Numbered from the stretch's first letter, positions 1 through 6,567 are shown. The stretch: 13,910 nucleotides of DNA from a bacterium (GCA_004558955.1 SFZC01000047.1:1-13910), one strand, 5' to 3'. Numbers and translations are program-made. The notes: generated by a model not told the origin, from the letters alone.

Positions 1-148
1 CATCAGACATCATGCCAGCATCTTTTAAAGCCTATACTTGATTTTCAGTTAATAAACCAGAGTCAAAATCTCCATTAACTTTACGATAAACGCCGATAGT
101 TCCATCTTGTTTTGTATACTTACCAAATTGGCTAGCTTTTAATTTCAT
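1..148 (-). CDS. Partial unknown ORF with one in-frame TAG, possibly from a TAG-recoded phage
   Basis: On the minus strand an ATG at 148-146 opens MKLKASQFGKYTKQDG and reads to a TAG at 34-32. The same frame continues to the window edge as ALKDAGMMSD, with no other stop. If TAG is read as glutamine, the join becomes TENQVQALKDAG, a natural helical stretch. I do not recognise the protein. It overlaps the end of pyrG in another frame, and there is no ribosome site before the ATG, because that sequence is pyrG coding. The ATG may therefore be accidental and the true start lost. The likeliest reading is that positions 1 to about 140 come from a different genome, joined here by assembly. Gut phages that reassign TAG to glutamine are well known, which makes phage a reasonable guess, but only ten codons follow the TAG. 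A true stop here is the alternative. Confidence 0.4.
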
Positions 149-506
149 TTGTAATATGCGGAATAACCTGAACCGTAGCACCTAAATAATCGCCACGGCG
201 TTCTTTGTCGATTACCTCTTGGTAAATTTTTCCTGAGGTTACGTTGTTCACCTTGCCAAAACTTGTATCGGTGAAACGTTCATAGTGACCTAAATCTAAG
301 TCGGTTTCTGCTCCGTCATCTGTTACAAAAACTTCTCCGTGTTGAAAAGGACTCATTGTTCCCGGGTCAACATTAATATAGGGATCAAATTTTTGAATTA
401 TTACCGAATAATCTCTTGAACGCAGTAATCTGCCTAATGATGCTGCAATAATCCCTTTACCCAGTGAACTTACAACACCGCCTGTTACAAATATATATTT
501 TGTCAT
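132..506 (-). CDS. pyrG: CTP synthase, N-terminal fragment
   Basis: CTP synthase makes CTP from UTP, ATP and glutamine in the cytoplasm, the last step of pyrimidine nucleotide synthesis. The ATG at 506 opens MTKYIFVTGGVVSSLGKG, the family's canonical N-terminus with its P-loop at residues 9-18. Next come KFDPYINVDPGTMSPFQHGEV and DDGAETDLDLGHYERF, which carries the conserved metal/UTP-site Asp. An in-frame TTG five codons upstream is a poorer start. A GGGA lies about 9 nt before the ATG. The match stays perfect to PHITNEIK and then stops after one more residue: about 124 residues against a usual length near 535. The rest of the synthase domain and the whole glutaminase domain are missing. The break coincides with the foreign sequence at the window's left end, so I read it as an assembly join, not a natural pseudogene. 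The gene lies 23 nt downstream of gatC and is probably co-transcribed with it. Confidence 0.93.
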   Translation of the reverse strand: MTKYIFVTGGVVSSLGKGIIAASLGRLLRSRDYSVIIQKFDPYINVDPGTMSPFQHGEVFVTDDGAETDLDLGHYERFTDTSFGKVNNVTSGKIYQEVIDKERRGDYLGATVQVIPHITNEIKS

Positions 507-529
507 AATAAAATTTCCCAAACTTTAAA

Positions 530-811
530 CTAATTGATTTTAGGTACTTTGAAAAAGCCGTTTTCTTCGTCAGGAGCGTTAGACATTAACGCTTCTTTTG
601 AAATTTCCTGAACAGGTACATCTTCTCTTGTTACGTTTACAAAATCAATAACCTGAGTCATCGGTTTAACATTAGATGTATCAACTTCATTCATTTGGTC
701 AACGTATTTCAAAACATCGCCAAGTTGTTTTGTATATAAAACTTTTTCGTCTTCTGTCAATTCTAATCTTGCTAATTTAGCAACATGTTCAACGTCTTTT
801 ACTGTAATCAT
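530..811 (-). CDS. gatC: Aspartyl/glutamyl-tRNA amidotransferase subunit C
   Basis: GatC is the small subunit of the GatCAB amidotransferase, which converts Glu-tRNA(Gln) and Asp-tRNA(Asn) to the amidated forms. It wraps around GatA and stabilises the complex. The 93-residue protein has the normal family length. It has the typical start MITVKDVEHVAKLARLELTEDE and the later stretch LGDVLKYVDQMNEVDTSNVKPM, followed by the REDVP and NAPDEENGFFKVPKI segments that mark the C-terminal part. The ribosome site TTGAGGAG lies 6 nt before the ATG. gatA and gatB are not adjacent, so the subunits are encoded apart. It is the first gene of a short minus-strand unit with pyrG downstream. Its presence implies the indirect route to Gln-tRNA and/or Asn-tRNA. 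Confidence 0.95.
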   Translation of the reverse strand: MITVKDVEHVAKLARLELTEDEKVLYTKQLGDVLKYVDQMNEVDTSNVKPMTQVIDFVNVTREDVPVQEISKEALMSNAPDEENGFFKVPKIN

Positions 812-837
812 TATTATCTCCTCAAACGTACGAATAC

Positions 838-857
838 ACTATATTTATATAGTATCA
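838..857 (-). promoter_or_regulatory. Candidate gatC-pyrG promoter with overlapping palindrome
   Basis: Reading the minus strand, an extended -10 (TGATACTAT, 857-849) lies about 40 nt before the gatC start. No good -35 is visible. A perfect 16-base inverted repeat (ACTATAT, 2-base centre, ATATAGT; 838-853) overlaps this -10 and could be an operator. AT-rich palindromes arise easily by chance in this genome, so the assignment is tentative. Confidence 0.35.
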
Positions 858-933
858 TAAACAACATTTTTTGAGAGTAATATTTTTCTTCTTTTAACCA
901 ATGTTAACAAATGTTAATTCCCCACTTGGGTAA

Positions 934-963
934 TTGGCAAATTAATTTCTTCACGAGTATTAT
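934..963 (+). promoter_or_regulatory. Sigma-70-type promoter for the 1005-1256 gene
   Basis: TTGGCA (934-939) and TATTAT (958-963) are separated by 18 bases, with a start point expected near 970. A ribosome site AAAGGA (991-996) lies 8 nt before the ATG at 1005. The spacing and both boxes are close to consensus. Confidence 0.6.
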
Positions 964-1004
964 ATTTGGTGTAATCAGATGACAAAAACGAAAGGACAAT
1001 AAAA

Positions 1005-1256
1005 ATGATGAATAGTGTATCTTTTACAGGTAGAGAAACAATGTTAACAAAAGGAATTAAAAATATTACCGATGCTGCTCCTGATAAACTTCATGAATAT
1101 CTAGGTGCTGATAAAGTTTACAAAAATGCGGCAAAATTAGTTACAGACCTTCGTCCGCAACTTGCCGAACTTGAAAAAAGTTATGCAATTTCTCACGGTA
1201 CTCCTGTTGATGCTGTTGAGGTAACTATTGGTAAAATTTTAAATACTAACGCATAG
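1005..1256 (+). CDS. Small protein of unknown function (83 aa)
   Basis: I do not recognise a named family. The protein starts MMNSVSFTGRETMLTKGIKN; a second ATG directly follows the first and could serve equally. It has no signal peptide or membrane segment and is rich in helix-forming residues, with LHEYLGADKVYKNAAKLVTDL and LRPQLAELEKSYA forming probable amphipathic helices. The FTGR near the N-terminus recalls PAFSAR in the 5425-6009 protein, a style I associate with gut Melainabacteria, though this is from memory. The gene is well supported as real: it has a promoter with good spacing, an AAAGGA ribosome site, regular codon use and a strong terminator just downstream. It is therefore monocistronic. 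The function is unknown. Confidence 0.8.
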   Translation: MMNSVSFTGRETMLTKGIKNITDAAPDKLHEYLGADKVYKNAAKLVTDLRPQLAELEKSYAISHGTPVDAVEVTIGKILNTNA

Positions 1257-1276
1257 TAAATTTTTAAAACTATAAA

Positions 1277-1318
1277 ACAGAAGGCTTCTCTGAATTTGGA
1301 AAAGTCTTCTGTTTTTTT
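1277..1318 (+). terminator. Rho-independent terminator, probably bidirectional
   Basis: ACAGAAG (1277-1283) pairs with CTTCTGT (1306-1312), and the stem extends inward through CTT/AAG and TC/GA pairs with one mismatch and one wobble. A run of seven T follows (1312-1318). It ends the 1005-1256 transcript. On the other strand it lies just beyond the stop of glf and has a weaker T run, so it may also end the polysaccharide operon. Confidence 0.8.
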
Positions 1319-1341
1319 GTTTATTTATTTTTCGTGTCGTG

Positions 1342-2472
1342 TTAATTTAAACTTTCAAACAGTTCAATGGCTCTTGCAATCGCCAAATCCATATTGTAAT
1401 ATTTGTAATCACCTAATCTGCCCAAGAAATATACATTATTCAACTCTTTAGCCTCGTTTAAGTATTTTTCGTATAATGCGGCATTTTCAGGGCTTGCAAT
1501 CGGATAGTATCTTTCGTTTTTACCGAGTTCAAAAAATTCCGAATATTCTTTAGCGATAACTGTTTTATCTGATTTGTCATTCAAATAATGTTTGTATTCG
1601 TGAATTCTTGTGAAATCGTAATTGTTCGGATAATTTATGCAGGCGTGAGATTGATAAAATTCCCGCTCATAAGTTTCCATTTTGAAATGAACGCTTCTGT
1701 ATGGTAATTGACCGTATTTGTAGTTGAAAAATTCGTCAATAGAACCCGTGTAAAAAATTCTTGTGTTTTCGCTATCTAAAATATTTGAGTTTTGTTTTTT
1801 GAAGGTTTCAAAATCAGTGTTTAGTATGACTTCAATATTTTTATGGGCAAGCATTTTTTCAACAACTGCGGAATAGCCTTCTAACGGGATTCCCTGATAT
1901 TTGTCCTGAAAATATCTGTCATCAAGTGATAAATAAACAGGAACTCTTGCCGTAACGGCTCCATCCACATCTTTTGGTGAAACGCCCCATTGTTTTGTGG
2001 TGTAGTTTAGAAAGATTTTTTCGTAAACGTAATTTGCAAGATATTTCAAATCGTCATCATCTTGTTTTTGAAATTCCAAAATCGGAACTTTAGTGTTATA
2101 AGGGAACGCATCTAACAGTTTTGTTTCCATTCTTTTTGCCATTGTTACAGGAAATACCTGATAAAGCGTGTGAAAATTGAACGGTATTTGGGCTTCAATT
2201 CCGTCTAAAATACCGACAACGGAGTGCATATAGGTGTTAAAATCGGTGAAGTTTTTTAGAAATTTCCAAACTTTTTCGTTGTTTGTGTGGAAAATATGCG
2301 AACCGTATTTGTGAATCATAATACCGTTTTCGTCACGATAATCATAACTGTTACCTGCAATATGGTCTTTTTTATCAATGATTATAACTTTTTCGTTAAG
2401 TTGGTCAGCAATAAGATTTGCGATAGTTGCTCCGCTAAACCCTGCTCCTACAATAATGTTTAATTTGCTCAT
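1342..2472 (-). CDS. glf: UDP-galactopyranose mutase
   Basis: This flavoenzyme interconverts UDP-galactopyranose and UDP-galactofuranose, the donor for Galf residues in surface glycans; it acts in the cytoplasm on reduced FAD. The 376-residue length fits the bacterial family. The N-terminus carries the FAD-binding GAGFSG at residues 9-14, then IIIDKKDHIAGNSYD and KYGSHIFHT (about 55-63). The substrate-site motif NYTTKQWGVSP lies at 156-166 with its Trp at 162; an Arg at 176 and the FTRIHEYKH motif with Arg289 match known active-site arginines. The C-terminal GRLGDYKYYNMD (351-362) is the second FAD/active-site signature. All expected motifs are present, so it should be active. A ribosome site AGAGGA lies 5 nt before the ATG. 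It sits 18 nt after the GT2 gene as the last gene of the operon, which points to a Galf-containing polysaccharide. Confidence 0.96.
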   Translation of the reverse strand: MSKLNIIVGAGFSGATIANLIADQLNEKVIIIDKKDHIAGNSYDYRDENGIMIHKYGSHIFHTNNEKVWKFLKNFTDFNTYMHSVVGILDGIEAQIPFNFHTLYQVFPVTMAKRMETKLLDAFPYNTKVPILEFQKQDDDDLKYLANYVYEKIFLNYTTKQWGVSPKDVDGAVTARVPVYLSLDDRYFQDKYQGIPLEGYSAVVEKMLAHKNIEVILNTDFETFKKQNSNILDSENTRIFYTGSIDEFFNYKYGQLPYRSVHFKMETYEREFYQSHACINYPNNYDFTRIHEYKHYLNDKSDKTVIAKEYSEFFELGKNERYYPIASPENAALYEKYLNEAKELNNVYFLGRLGDYKYYNMDLAIARAIELFESLN

Positions 2473-2490
2473 TTTTCCTCTTTGCTTTCT

Positions 2491-3540
2491 TTATTCTTTT
2501 GCCCAAACAATCTGTCCGAACAGTATAATATAATTTTCTCTTTTACTGCTAAATCTGAAATTTATAATATTTAATTTTGACTTGTCTGTTAAAATTTCTA
2601 AAACAGGTGATTTTTTCATTCTCTTATAAAATTTTAATTCCTTTTTCGTAATTTCTTTTCGTTTTATAAGTTCTTCGGAATTTGAAATTTCCCAAAATTT
2701 TTGTAAAAAGTTTATGTATTGAGAAAGGTTTTTAAATTTTATCATTCTGTTAATAACGTTGAGATAGGACAATTCTCTTTTGAATAATTGCACTAACAGG
2801 TTTTCATCAGTAATATTATTTTCTTTAATCCATTGATGAATTTCAAGTGTTCTGTTTATCGGAACAGTGAAATCTCTCAAATCTTTTGAGGAGTCAAAAT
2901 TTATTTTTCGCCAATAATAAAACGGTTTATTTATAAATGCTATTTTTTTTGCAAAATATAAGGTTTTAATTTGGAACAAATTATCTGTCCAACCGGCCCC
3001 TTTTGCTTCTACGAACTTGATATTGTTCCTTGTTAAAAGTTCTCGTTTATAAATACAAGACCAAATGCTCGGATGTGCTCTTAATAATTCAGGGTGTTCG
3101 TGCAGTGTGAATACCTCGTTATCTTCAATTATTCTGCCAAGCATTGTTTTTTTTAAGTGTCCGAATTTTTGAGTATAATTTTCGTAATATTGTGATTTTA
3201 CAATGTCTGCATCTGTTTCGCTCGCTTTATTTAGCAAGGTTTCATACATATCAGGTTCAATGTAATCGTCAGGCTCAAGTATTGCAACATAGTTCCCTGA
3301 GGCTTTTGATAAGCCCAGATTGCAAGTGTGACCGTATCCGCCGTTTTGTTTATCAATGACAATGATATTTGAATATTTGTTCTTATATTCTTCAATAATT
3401 TCTCGGCTACCATCTTTACTTCCGTCATTAATCACAATAATTTCAATGTCCTTCAATGTTTGATTAACGATACTGTCAAGACATTCTTTTAAATAATTTT
3501 CAACATTATAAACAGGTATAATTACGCTTAATTTTGCCAT
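2491..3540 (-). CDS. Family 2 glycosyltransferase
   Basis: This is an inverting GT-A-fold glycosyltransferase of the kind used for capsule, O-antigen or teichoic-acid-like glycans. The N-terminal catalytic domain (about residues 1-215) starts LSVIIPVYNVENYLKECLDSI and has INDGSKDGS (37-45), the nucleotide-sugar site. GGYGHTCNLGL (67-77) follows, and then the DxD-like metal site at LEPDDY (88-93). The rest, to residue 349, is basic and helical with no clear membrane span, and is not recognised. The ATG lies immediately after the TAA of the upstream gene with no gap, and the AGGA ribosome site is inside that gene's last codons, so translation is likely coupled. With the GT8-DUF4422 fusion upstream and glf downstream it should help assemble a Galf-containing glycan. 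Donor and acceptor cannot be read from sequence. Confidence 0.9.
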   Translation of the reverse strand: MAKLSVIIPVYNVENYLKECLDSIVNQTLKDIEIIVINDGSKDGSREIIEEYKNKYSNIIVIDKQNGGYGHTCNLGLSKASGNYVAILEPDDYIEPDMYETLLNKASETDADIVKSQYYENYTQKFGHLKKTMLGRIIEDNEVFTLHEHPELLRAHPSIWSCIYKRELLTRNNIKFVEAKGAGWTDNLFQIKTLYFAKKIAFINKPFYYWRKINFDSSKDLRDFTVPINRTLEIHQWIKENNITDENLLVQLFKRELSYLNVINRMIKFKNLSQYINFLQKFWEISNSEELIKRKEITKKELKFYKRMKKSPVLEILTDKSKLNIINFRFSSKRENYIILFGQIVWAKE

Positions 3541-5292
3541 TTATTTTCCTATTTTTAACTTTAGTTTTAACCCTAGAAACTTAACAATAATGTGTGATTG
3601 AGCCGACAGGTCTTCTCTTTTTATTGAGAAAATTTTGTCTTTAATAAAATTTGTCTCGCTTTCTTCGTAATATGAAACGATAGAAGTATTAAACGCTTTT
3701 TGTTTTTTTGACATTTCGTATAAATAGTATGAGGTCAATAATTCTGCAAAATAGCCTGCCTGTCTGCCATAGGTTACTTCTTGCGGAAGCTTCAAAACTA
3801 TAGGGAAAATAAATTCACAATATTTGAAAAAATCTTCCTTTTTCATAATGAACATATTGCAAAATCCACGATGAATATTTCCTTTTAGAAATTTTTCAAT
3901 TTTTCTTCCCTTTTCCGGATTTACTTCTTTGCAAATTTGAATTAAATTATCAATAAAATTATTATCTCTATCTTCCAAATTTAGCCAGATATCATAAAAA
4001 CTTTGTTTTGAAATTGAATGTTTTTGTTTAATAAAATCGAATTTTGACAAAATTTCATCAAGTTTGCCATAGTTTATTTCAAAATATCTTCTATAATGAT
4101 TTAACCCTATATAATCAGGATTTCCGAGCTTGTCGTAATTTTTCCAAGCCCAATATATTGCGGTCATTTCGTTTAATGTTCTGTTTAAGTTTGAAATGTT
4201 ATCCCCCGTATCATCGCCGATAGTGTTGTTTAGCAGCCAATTAAATTCCTCTTGAGAGATTTTCCCGTCTTTAGTTTTTTCAAAAGCAACACTTCGTCCG
4301 CAATGAATAGGAACTAATTTTTCACTGTTATAAATATGGTCTTTTTTGTGATATGCAACCAAAATTTTGACATCTTTTGGCGGGTATTGTTTTTTTAGGA
4401 AAGTATTATATAATGCAACATAAAATCTCGGGCGTAGGAAGAAAATCGGACGATATTTTATGTATTCAATCAGCGAATCTCGTTGATTGTCTTTTGTCCA
4501 GTGTTTGTAATCTTTTTCGTTTAATTTCCACGGCGTAAGTTGCAAATATTTGAAATATAAATCTCTATGATAGCTGAAACTTCCGTAGTGCCAAGGCTTT
4601 TTCTTCGCCGTAAAATGGATAATTTTCGGATATTTTGTGTAACTTGAACGGTTTGTAAAGTTGCTTGACTGAACATTCCACTCATCCTCAAGTATCAAAA
4701 TATTCTCTTTACAAACTTCGTTTATAATTTCTTGGTCACCTACTTTAATTGTGTCAATGTGTTTTTTTGTGTATTCAAGAAATTTTTGCTCAAGGTTTAA
4801 TTCAACCTCTCTTTTTAAATCAACAACAAGCATTCCGGCATTTACATAAGACGGATTATCTTTGACAATGTGTTTTTTGATGTCGTGAACTCCTGCAATA
4901 GGATAGCCTTTTAGGTCAAAGTTGAACAAATCATATAACGAGGTTTGAACAATTACATCGCAATCCAAATAAATAATTTTGGAAACATTCGGAAGTAATG
5001 TCGGTAATTTCAAGCGGTAATATGTTGCAAGAGTTACATATTGATGGGATTTAACCTTTTTGTAACTGTCAAAACTGTCTTCGTTAATTTTGACAAACTT
5101 AATTTCACAATCTTTTATATTTTTTAAAGTTAAAATTTCTTGTTTGTGTTTGTCCGAAATTCCGCCGTCCAAGATGTAAAAAACAGGTTCATCCGTTGGT
5201 TTTGCATTTGCCAAAACCGATGCTATAACTACTCCTGCGTGTTCAGAGTAATTGTCATCACAAGATAAACAAATGTTAATAATATTTCCCAT
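3541..5292 (-). CDS. Two-domain glycosyltransferase: GT8 fused to DUF4422
   Basis: This 583-residue protein appears to carry two glycosyltransferase modules. Residues 1 to about 260 are a retaining GT8 domain of the LgtC type: ICLSCDDNYSEHAGVVIASV at the start, YLDCDVIV with the DxD metal site at 110-112, NAGMLVVDL (151-159), GDQEIIN (185-191) and KIIHFTAKKKPWH (223-235). From about 307 to 550 it matches the DUF4422 family found in capsule clusters: VKILVAYHKKDHIY, then RTLNEMTAIYWAWKN and PDYIGLNHYRRYF (about 371-404), and QEVTYGRQAGYFAELL later. No signal peptide or membrane span is seen, so it is cytoplasmic or peripheral. It is the first gene of the operon with GT2 and glf. The GGAAGG ribosome site is about 14 nt from the ATG, longer than usual, but the N-terminus aligns with GT8 starts. 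The enzymes' sugars are unknown. Confidence 0.88.
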   Translation of the reverse strand: MGNIINICLSCDDNYSEHAGVVIASVLANAKPTDEPVFYILDGGISDKHKQEILTLKNIKDCEIKFVKINEDSFDSYKKVKSHQYVTLATYYRLKLPTLLPNVSKIIYLDCDVIVQTSLYDLFNFDLKGYPIAGVHDIKKHIVKDNPSYVNAGMLVVDLKREVELNLEQKFLEYTKKHIDTIKVGDQEIINEVCKENILILEDEWNVQSSNFTNRSSYTKYPKIIHFTAKKKPWHYGSFSYHRDLYFKYLQLTPWKLNEKDYKHWTKDNQRDSLIEYIKYRPIFFLRPRFYVALYNTFLKKQYPPKDVKILVAYHKKDHIYNSEKLVPIHCGRSVAFEKTKDGKISQEEFNWLLNNTIGDDTGDNISNLNRTLNEMTAIYWAWKNYDKLGNPDYIGLNHYRRYFEINYGKLDEILSKFDFIKQKHSISKQSFYDIWLNLEDRDNNFIDNLIQICKEVNPEKGRKIEKFLKGNIHRGFCNMFIMKKEDFFKYCEFIFPIVLKLPQEVTYGRQAGYFAELLTSYYLYEMSKKQKAFNTSIVSYYEESETNFIKDKIFSIKREDLSAQSHIIVKFLGLKLKLKIGK

Positions 5293-5319
5293 CTTGGTGC
5301 TATTTTCCTTCCTCTTTTA

Positions 5320-5348
5320 AGGATATAATTAACAAGTGTTTATGTCAA
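5320..5348 (-). promoter_or_regulatory. Sigma-70-type promoter of the polysaccharide operon
   Basis: On the minus strand, a perfect -35 TTGACA (5348-5343) and a -10 TATCCT (5325-5320) are 17 bases apart, just upstream of the GT8-DUF4422 gene. A TATATC at 15 bases spacing is the alternative -10. It lies beyond the terminator of the gene at 5425-6009, so the glycan operon has its own promoter. Confidence 0.6.
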
Positions 5349-5370
5349 TGAACAAAATGTTTTATATGTT

Positions 5371-5400
5371 AAAACACCCTGTGTCTCAAGGGTGTTTTTT
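5371..5400 (-). terminator. Rho-independent terminator of the 5425-6009 gene
   Basis: A perfect 10-base stem, AAAACACCCT (5371-5380) with AGGGTGTTTT (5389-5398), encloses an 8-base loop. On the minus strand it lies 27 bases after the stop of the 5425-6009 gene, with a short T run. It separates that gene from the polysaccharide operon promoter. Confidence 0.8.
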
Positions 5401-5424
5401 ATCGGTTTATTATTTATTTTTATA

Positions 5425-6009
5425 TTATGCGTACCAAGTATTCCATTCCATAATAGGAATATCGCTTTCGAAATCCTTAATTTTAGCCACAGTAGCATCG
5501 CATTTTGCAGTTTCTTTATCAAGAATTTTTTGAGTTTTTGCTGCTGCTGCAGTGTTTTGTTCGGCTAATGTTTCGAATACTTTATTTCCTGATTTTTTAG
5601 CCCTTAGTTTATTAACTTCAGCCATTTGCTTTTGGTGTGCAACACGACCTTGGAGGTTCTCAACTTTTGGCATTGCCTTACCCTCATATTTTCCCTTTTT
5701 GAAAATTCTTGCAAAGGCATTACCGATATCTTCCGCTGTAGCATTATTGAACCAAGGTTTGAACTCTTTTAGCGGTTCGGAAGTTGCCGCAATTTTGTCA
5801 TCAACTAAGAAATCTGCAACGTGAAAATAAGTGTTGTCAGGTCTGTCAACTTTATATGCTTGAATAACAAGTTCATCGTTTTTATAGTGTTGTGTCAATT
5901 TAGAAAAAGTTTCTTCCGCTTTTGCCAATTTTGCCCTGTCTAAGTTTATTCCGTTAAGTTTTAATCTTGCCGAGAATGCAGGTTGGTTTACGCCGTAATT
6001 AGTGTTCAT
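5425..6009 (-). CDS. Unknown 194-aa protein, lineage-style N-terminus
   Basis: I do not recognise a named family. The protein begins MNTNYGVNQPAFSARLKLNG, a Gln/Asn-rich start followed by FSAR, which recalls the FTGR of the 1005-1256 protein and N-termini I associate with gut Melainabacteria. The first 120 residues look globular, with NTYFHVADFLVDDKIAA as a likely strand region. Residues about 120-180 are Ala/Lys/Glu-rich and probably a coiled coil (HQKQMAEVNKLRAKK, TAAAAKTQKILDKETAK). The tail PIMEWNTWYA is aromatic. There is no signal peptide or membrane span. Support for the gene includes an ideal ribosome site AAAGGAGG 8 nt from the ATG and a perfect terminator after the stop. It may be transcribed with the gene at 6091-6414, 81 bases upstream. 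Confidence 0.8.
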   Translation of the reverse strand: MNTNYGVNQPAFSARLKLNGINLDRAKLAKAEETFSKLTQHYKNDELVIQAYKVDRPDNTYFHVADFLVDDKIAATSEPLKEFKPWFNNATAEDIGNAFARIFKKGKYEGKAMPKVENLQGRVAHQKQMAEVNKLRAKKSGNKVFETLAEQNTAAAAKTQKILDKETAKCDATVAKIKDFESDIPIMEWNTWYA

Positions 6010-6025
6010 TAAGTTGCCTCCTTTT

Positions 6026-6061
6026 GTTATTTACACGAAGGCTTCTCAAGATGTAAACTTG
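6026..6061 (-). promoter_or_regulatory. Stem-loop in the leader of the 5425-6009 gene
   Basis: On the minus strand an outer pair TTTACA/TGTAAA (6057-6052 with 6035-6030) surrounds a small inner GAAG/CTTC pairing, ending a few bases before the AAAGGAGG ribosome site. It lies in the 81-base gap between two co-directional genes. It could be a processing or translation-control hairpin or a weak terminator; it has no T run. The function is unproven. Confidence 0.25.
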
Positions 6062-6090
6062 CTACCAAAATAAAAAATCGTTACAAAAAT

Positions 6091-6414
6091 TTATAACCCT
6101 AAATCCTTTAAAAATCTTTCGTTTTCGGAAAGATTAAACAACGCATCTTCAGAAAACGGGTCAACGGTTCCGTTTTTTCTGAATAAATCATCAACAATCT
6201 TGTTGTGAGTTGTATTTTCAGGGTTTGAAAGTGCTAGTTTTGTGAAATTTGTGATGTCTGTCTTTCTTTCGTATAAATTTAGAGCATGCTTAGACAAGCC
6301 TTTTAAAAAGGTTGTTTTTGTTTCTTCTTTGAACGAATTAATCGGCGAAGACATTGGAAAACAAGAGTTTTCGTCATTTGCAGCTTTTAATTGTTTTGCG
6401 AGTTTTTTGAACAT
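6091..6414 (-). CDS. Unknown 107-aa protein
   Basis: No family is recognised. The protein starts MFKKLAKQLKAANDENSCFP and ends SENERFLKDLGL. It is charged and probably helical, with no signal peptide or membrane span. An in-frame GTG sits just before the ATG, but the ribosome site GGGAG is only 2-3 nt from the GTG and 5 nt from the ATG at 6414, so the ATG is the better start. A near-consensus promoter (TTGCAA, 16 bases, TATAAT) lies just upstream, which supports a real gene. It is divergent from serS. The 5425-6009 gene follows in the same direction. It may be a small lineage-specific protein. Confidence 0.7.
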   Translation of the reverse strand: MFKKLAKQLKAANDENSCFPMSSPINSFKEETKTTFLKGLSKHALNLYERKTDITNFTKLALSNPENTTHNKIVDDLFRKNGTVDPFSEDALFNLSENERFLKDLGL

Positions 6415-6437
6415 CACATCTCCCTATATTCATTAAT

Positions 6438-6465
6438 ATTATACATTATTTCTGAAATATTGCAA
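6438..6465 (-). promoter_or_regulatory. Promoter for the 6091-6414 gene
   Basis: On the minus strand, TTGCAA (6465-6460) and a perfect TATAAT (6443-6438) are 16 bases apart, about 25 bases before the start codon. A TTGACA further upstream (minus strand, 6478-6473) is too far away to pair with this -10. Confidence 0.6.
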
Positions 6466-6504
6466 TTTTGTATTGTCAAGATGTATAAATTCGTAATACC
6501 GAAC

Positions 6505-6533
6505 TTGATTATTCATTTTGTTTACAATAAAAT
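6505..6533 (+). promoter_or_regulatory. Promoter for serS
   Basis: TTGATT (6505-6510) and TAAAAT (6528-6533) are exactly 17 bases apart, about 35 bases before the serS ATG. No T-box-like antiterminator or long leader is present, so there is no sign of tRNA-sensing control. The ribosome site AAGGAG at 6550-6555 is about 12 nt from the ATG, slightly long. Confidence 0.55.
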
Positions 6534-6567
6534 GCAAGTACTTAAAAAGAAGGAGTAAGAGTAGATT

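Noticed and set aside
132..506. Natural pyrG pseudogene
   Set aside because: The retained part has no decay, and the break coincides with foreign sequence at the window end, so an assembly join is simpler.
901..920. Direct repeat ATGTTAAC/ATGTTAAT as a regulator site
   Set aside because: The repeat is short and AT-rich in an AT-rich gap, and sits upstream of both promoters without a recognisable motif.
3144..3428. Open frames on both strands inside the GT2 gene
   Set aside because: They lie antisense or out of frame within a well-supported glycosyltransferase gene and have no ribosome site or recognisable protein.
1280..6047. Shared 11-base GAAGGCTTCTC at 1280-1290 and 6037-6047 as a repeat element
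   Set aside because: One copy is in a terminator stem and the other in a leader hairpin; flanks differ, and short matches of this kind are expected by chance.
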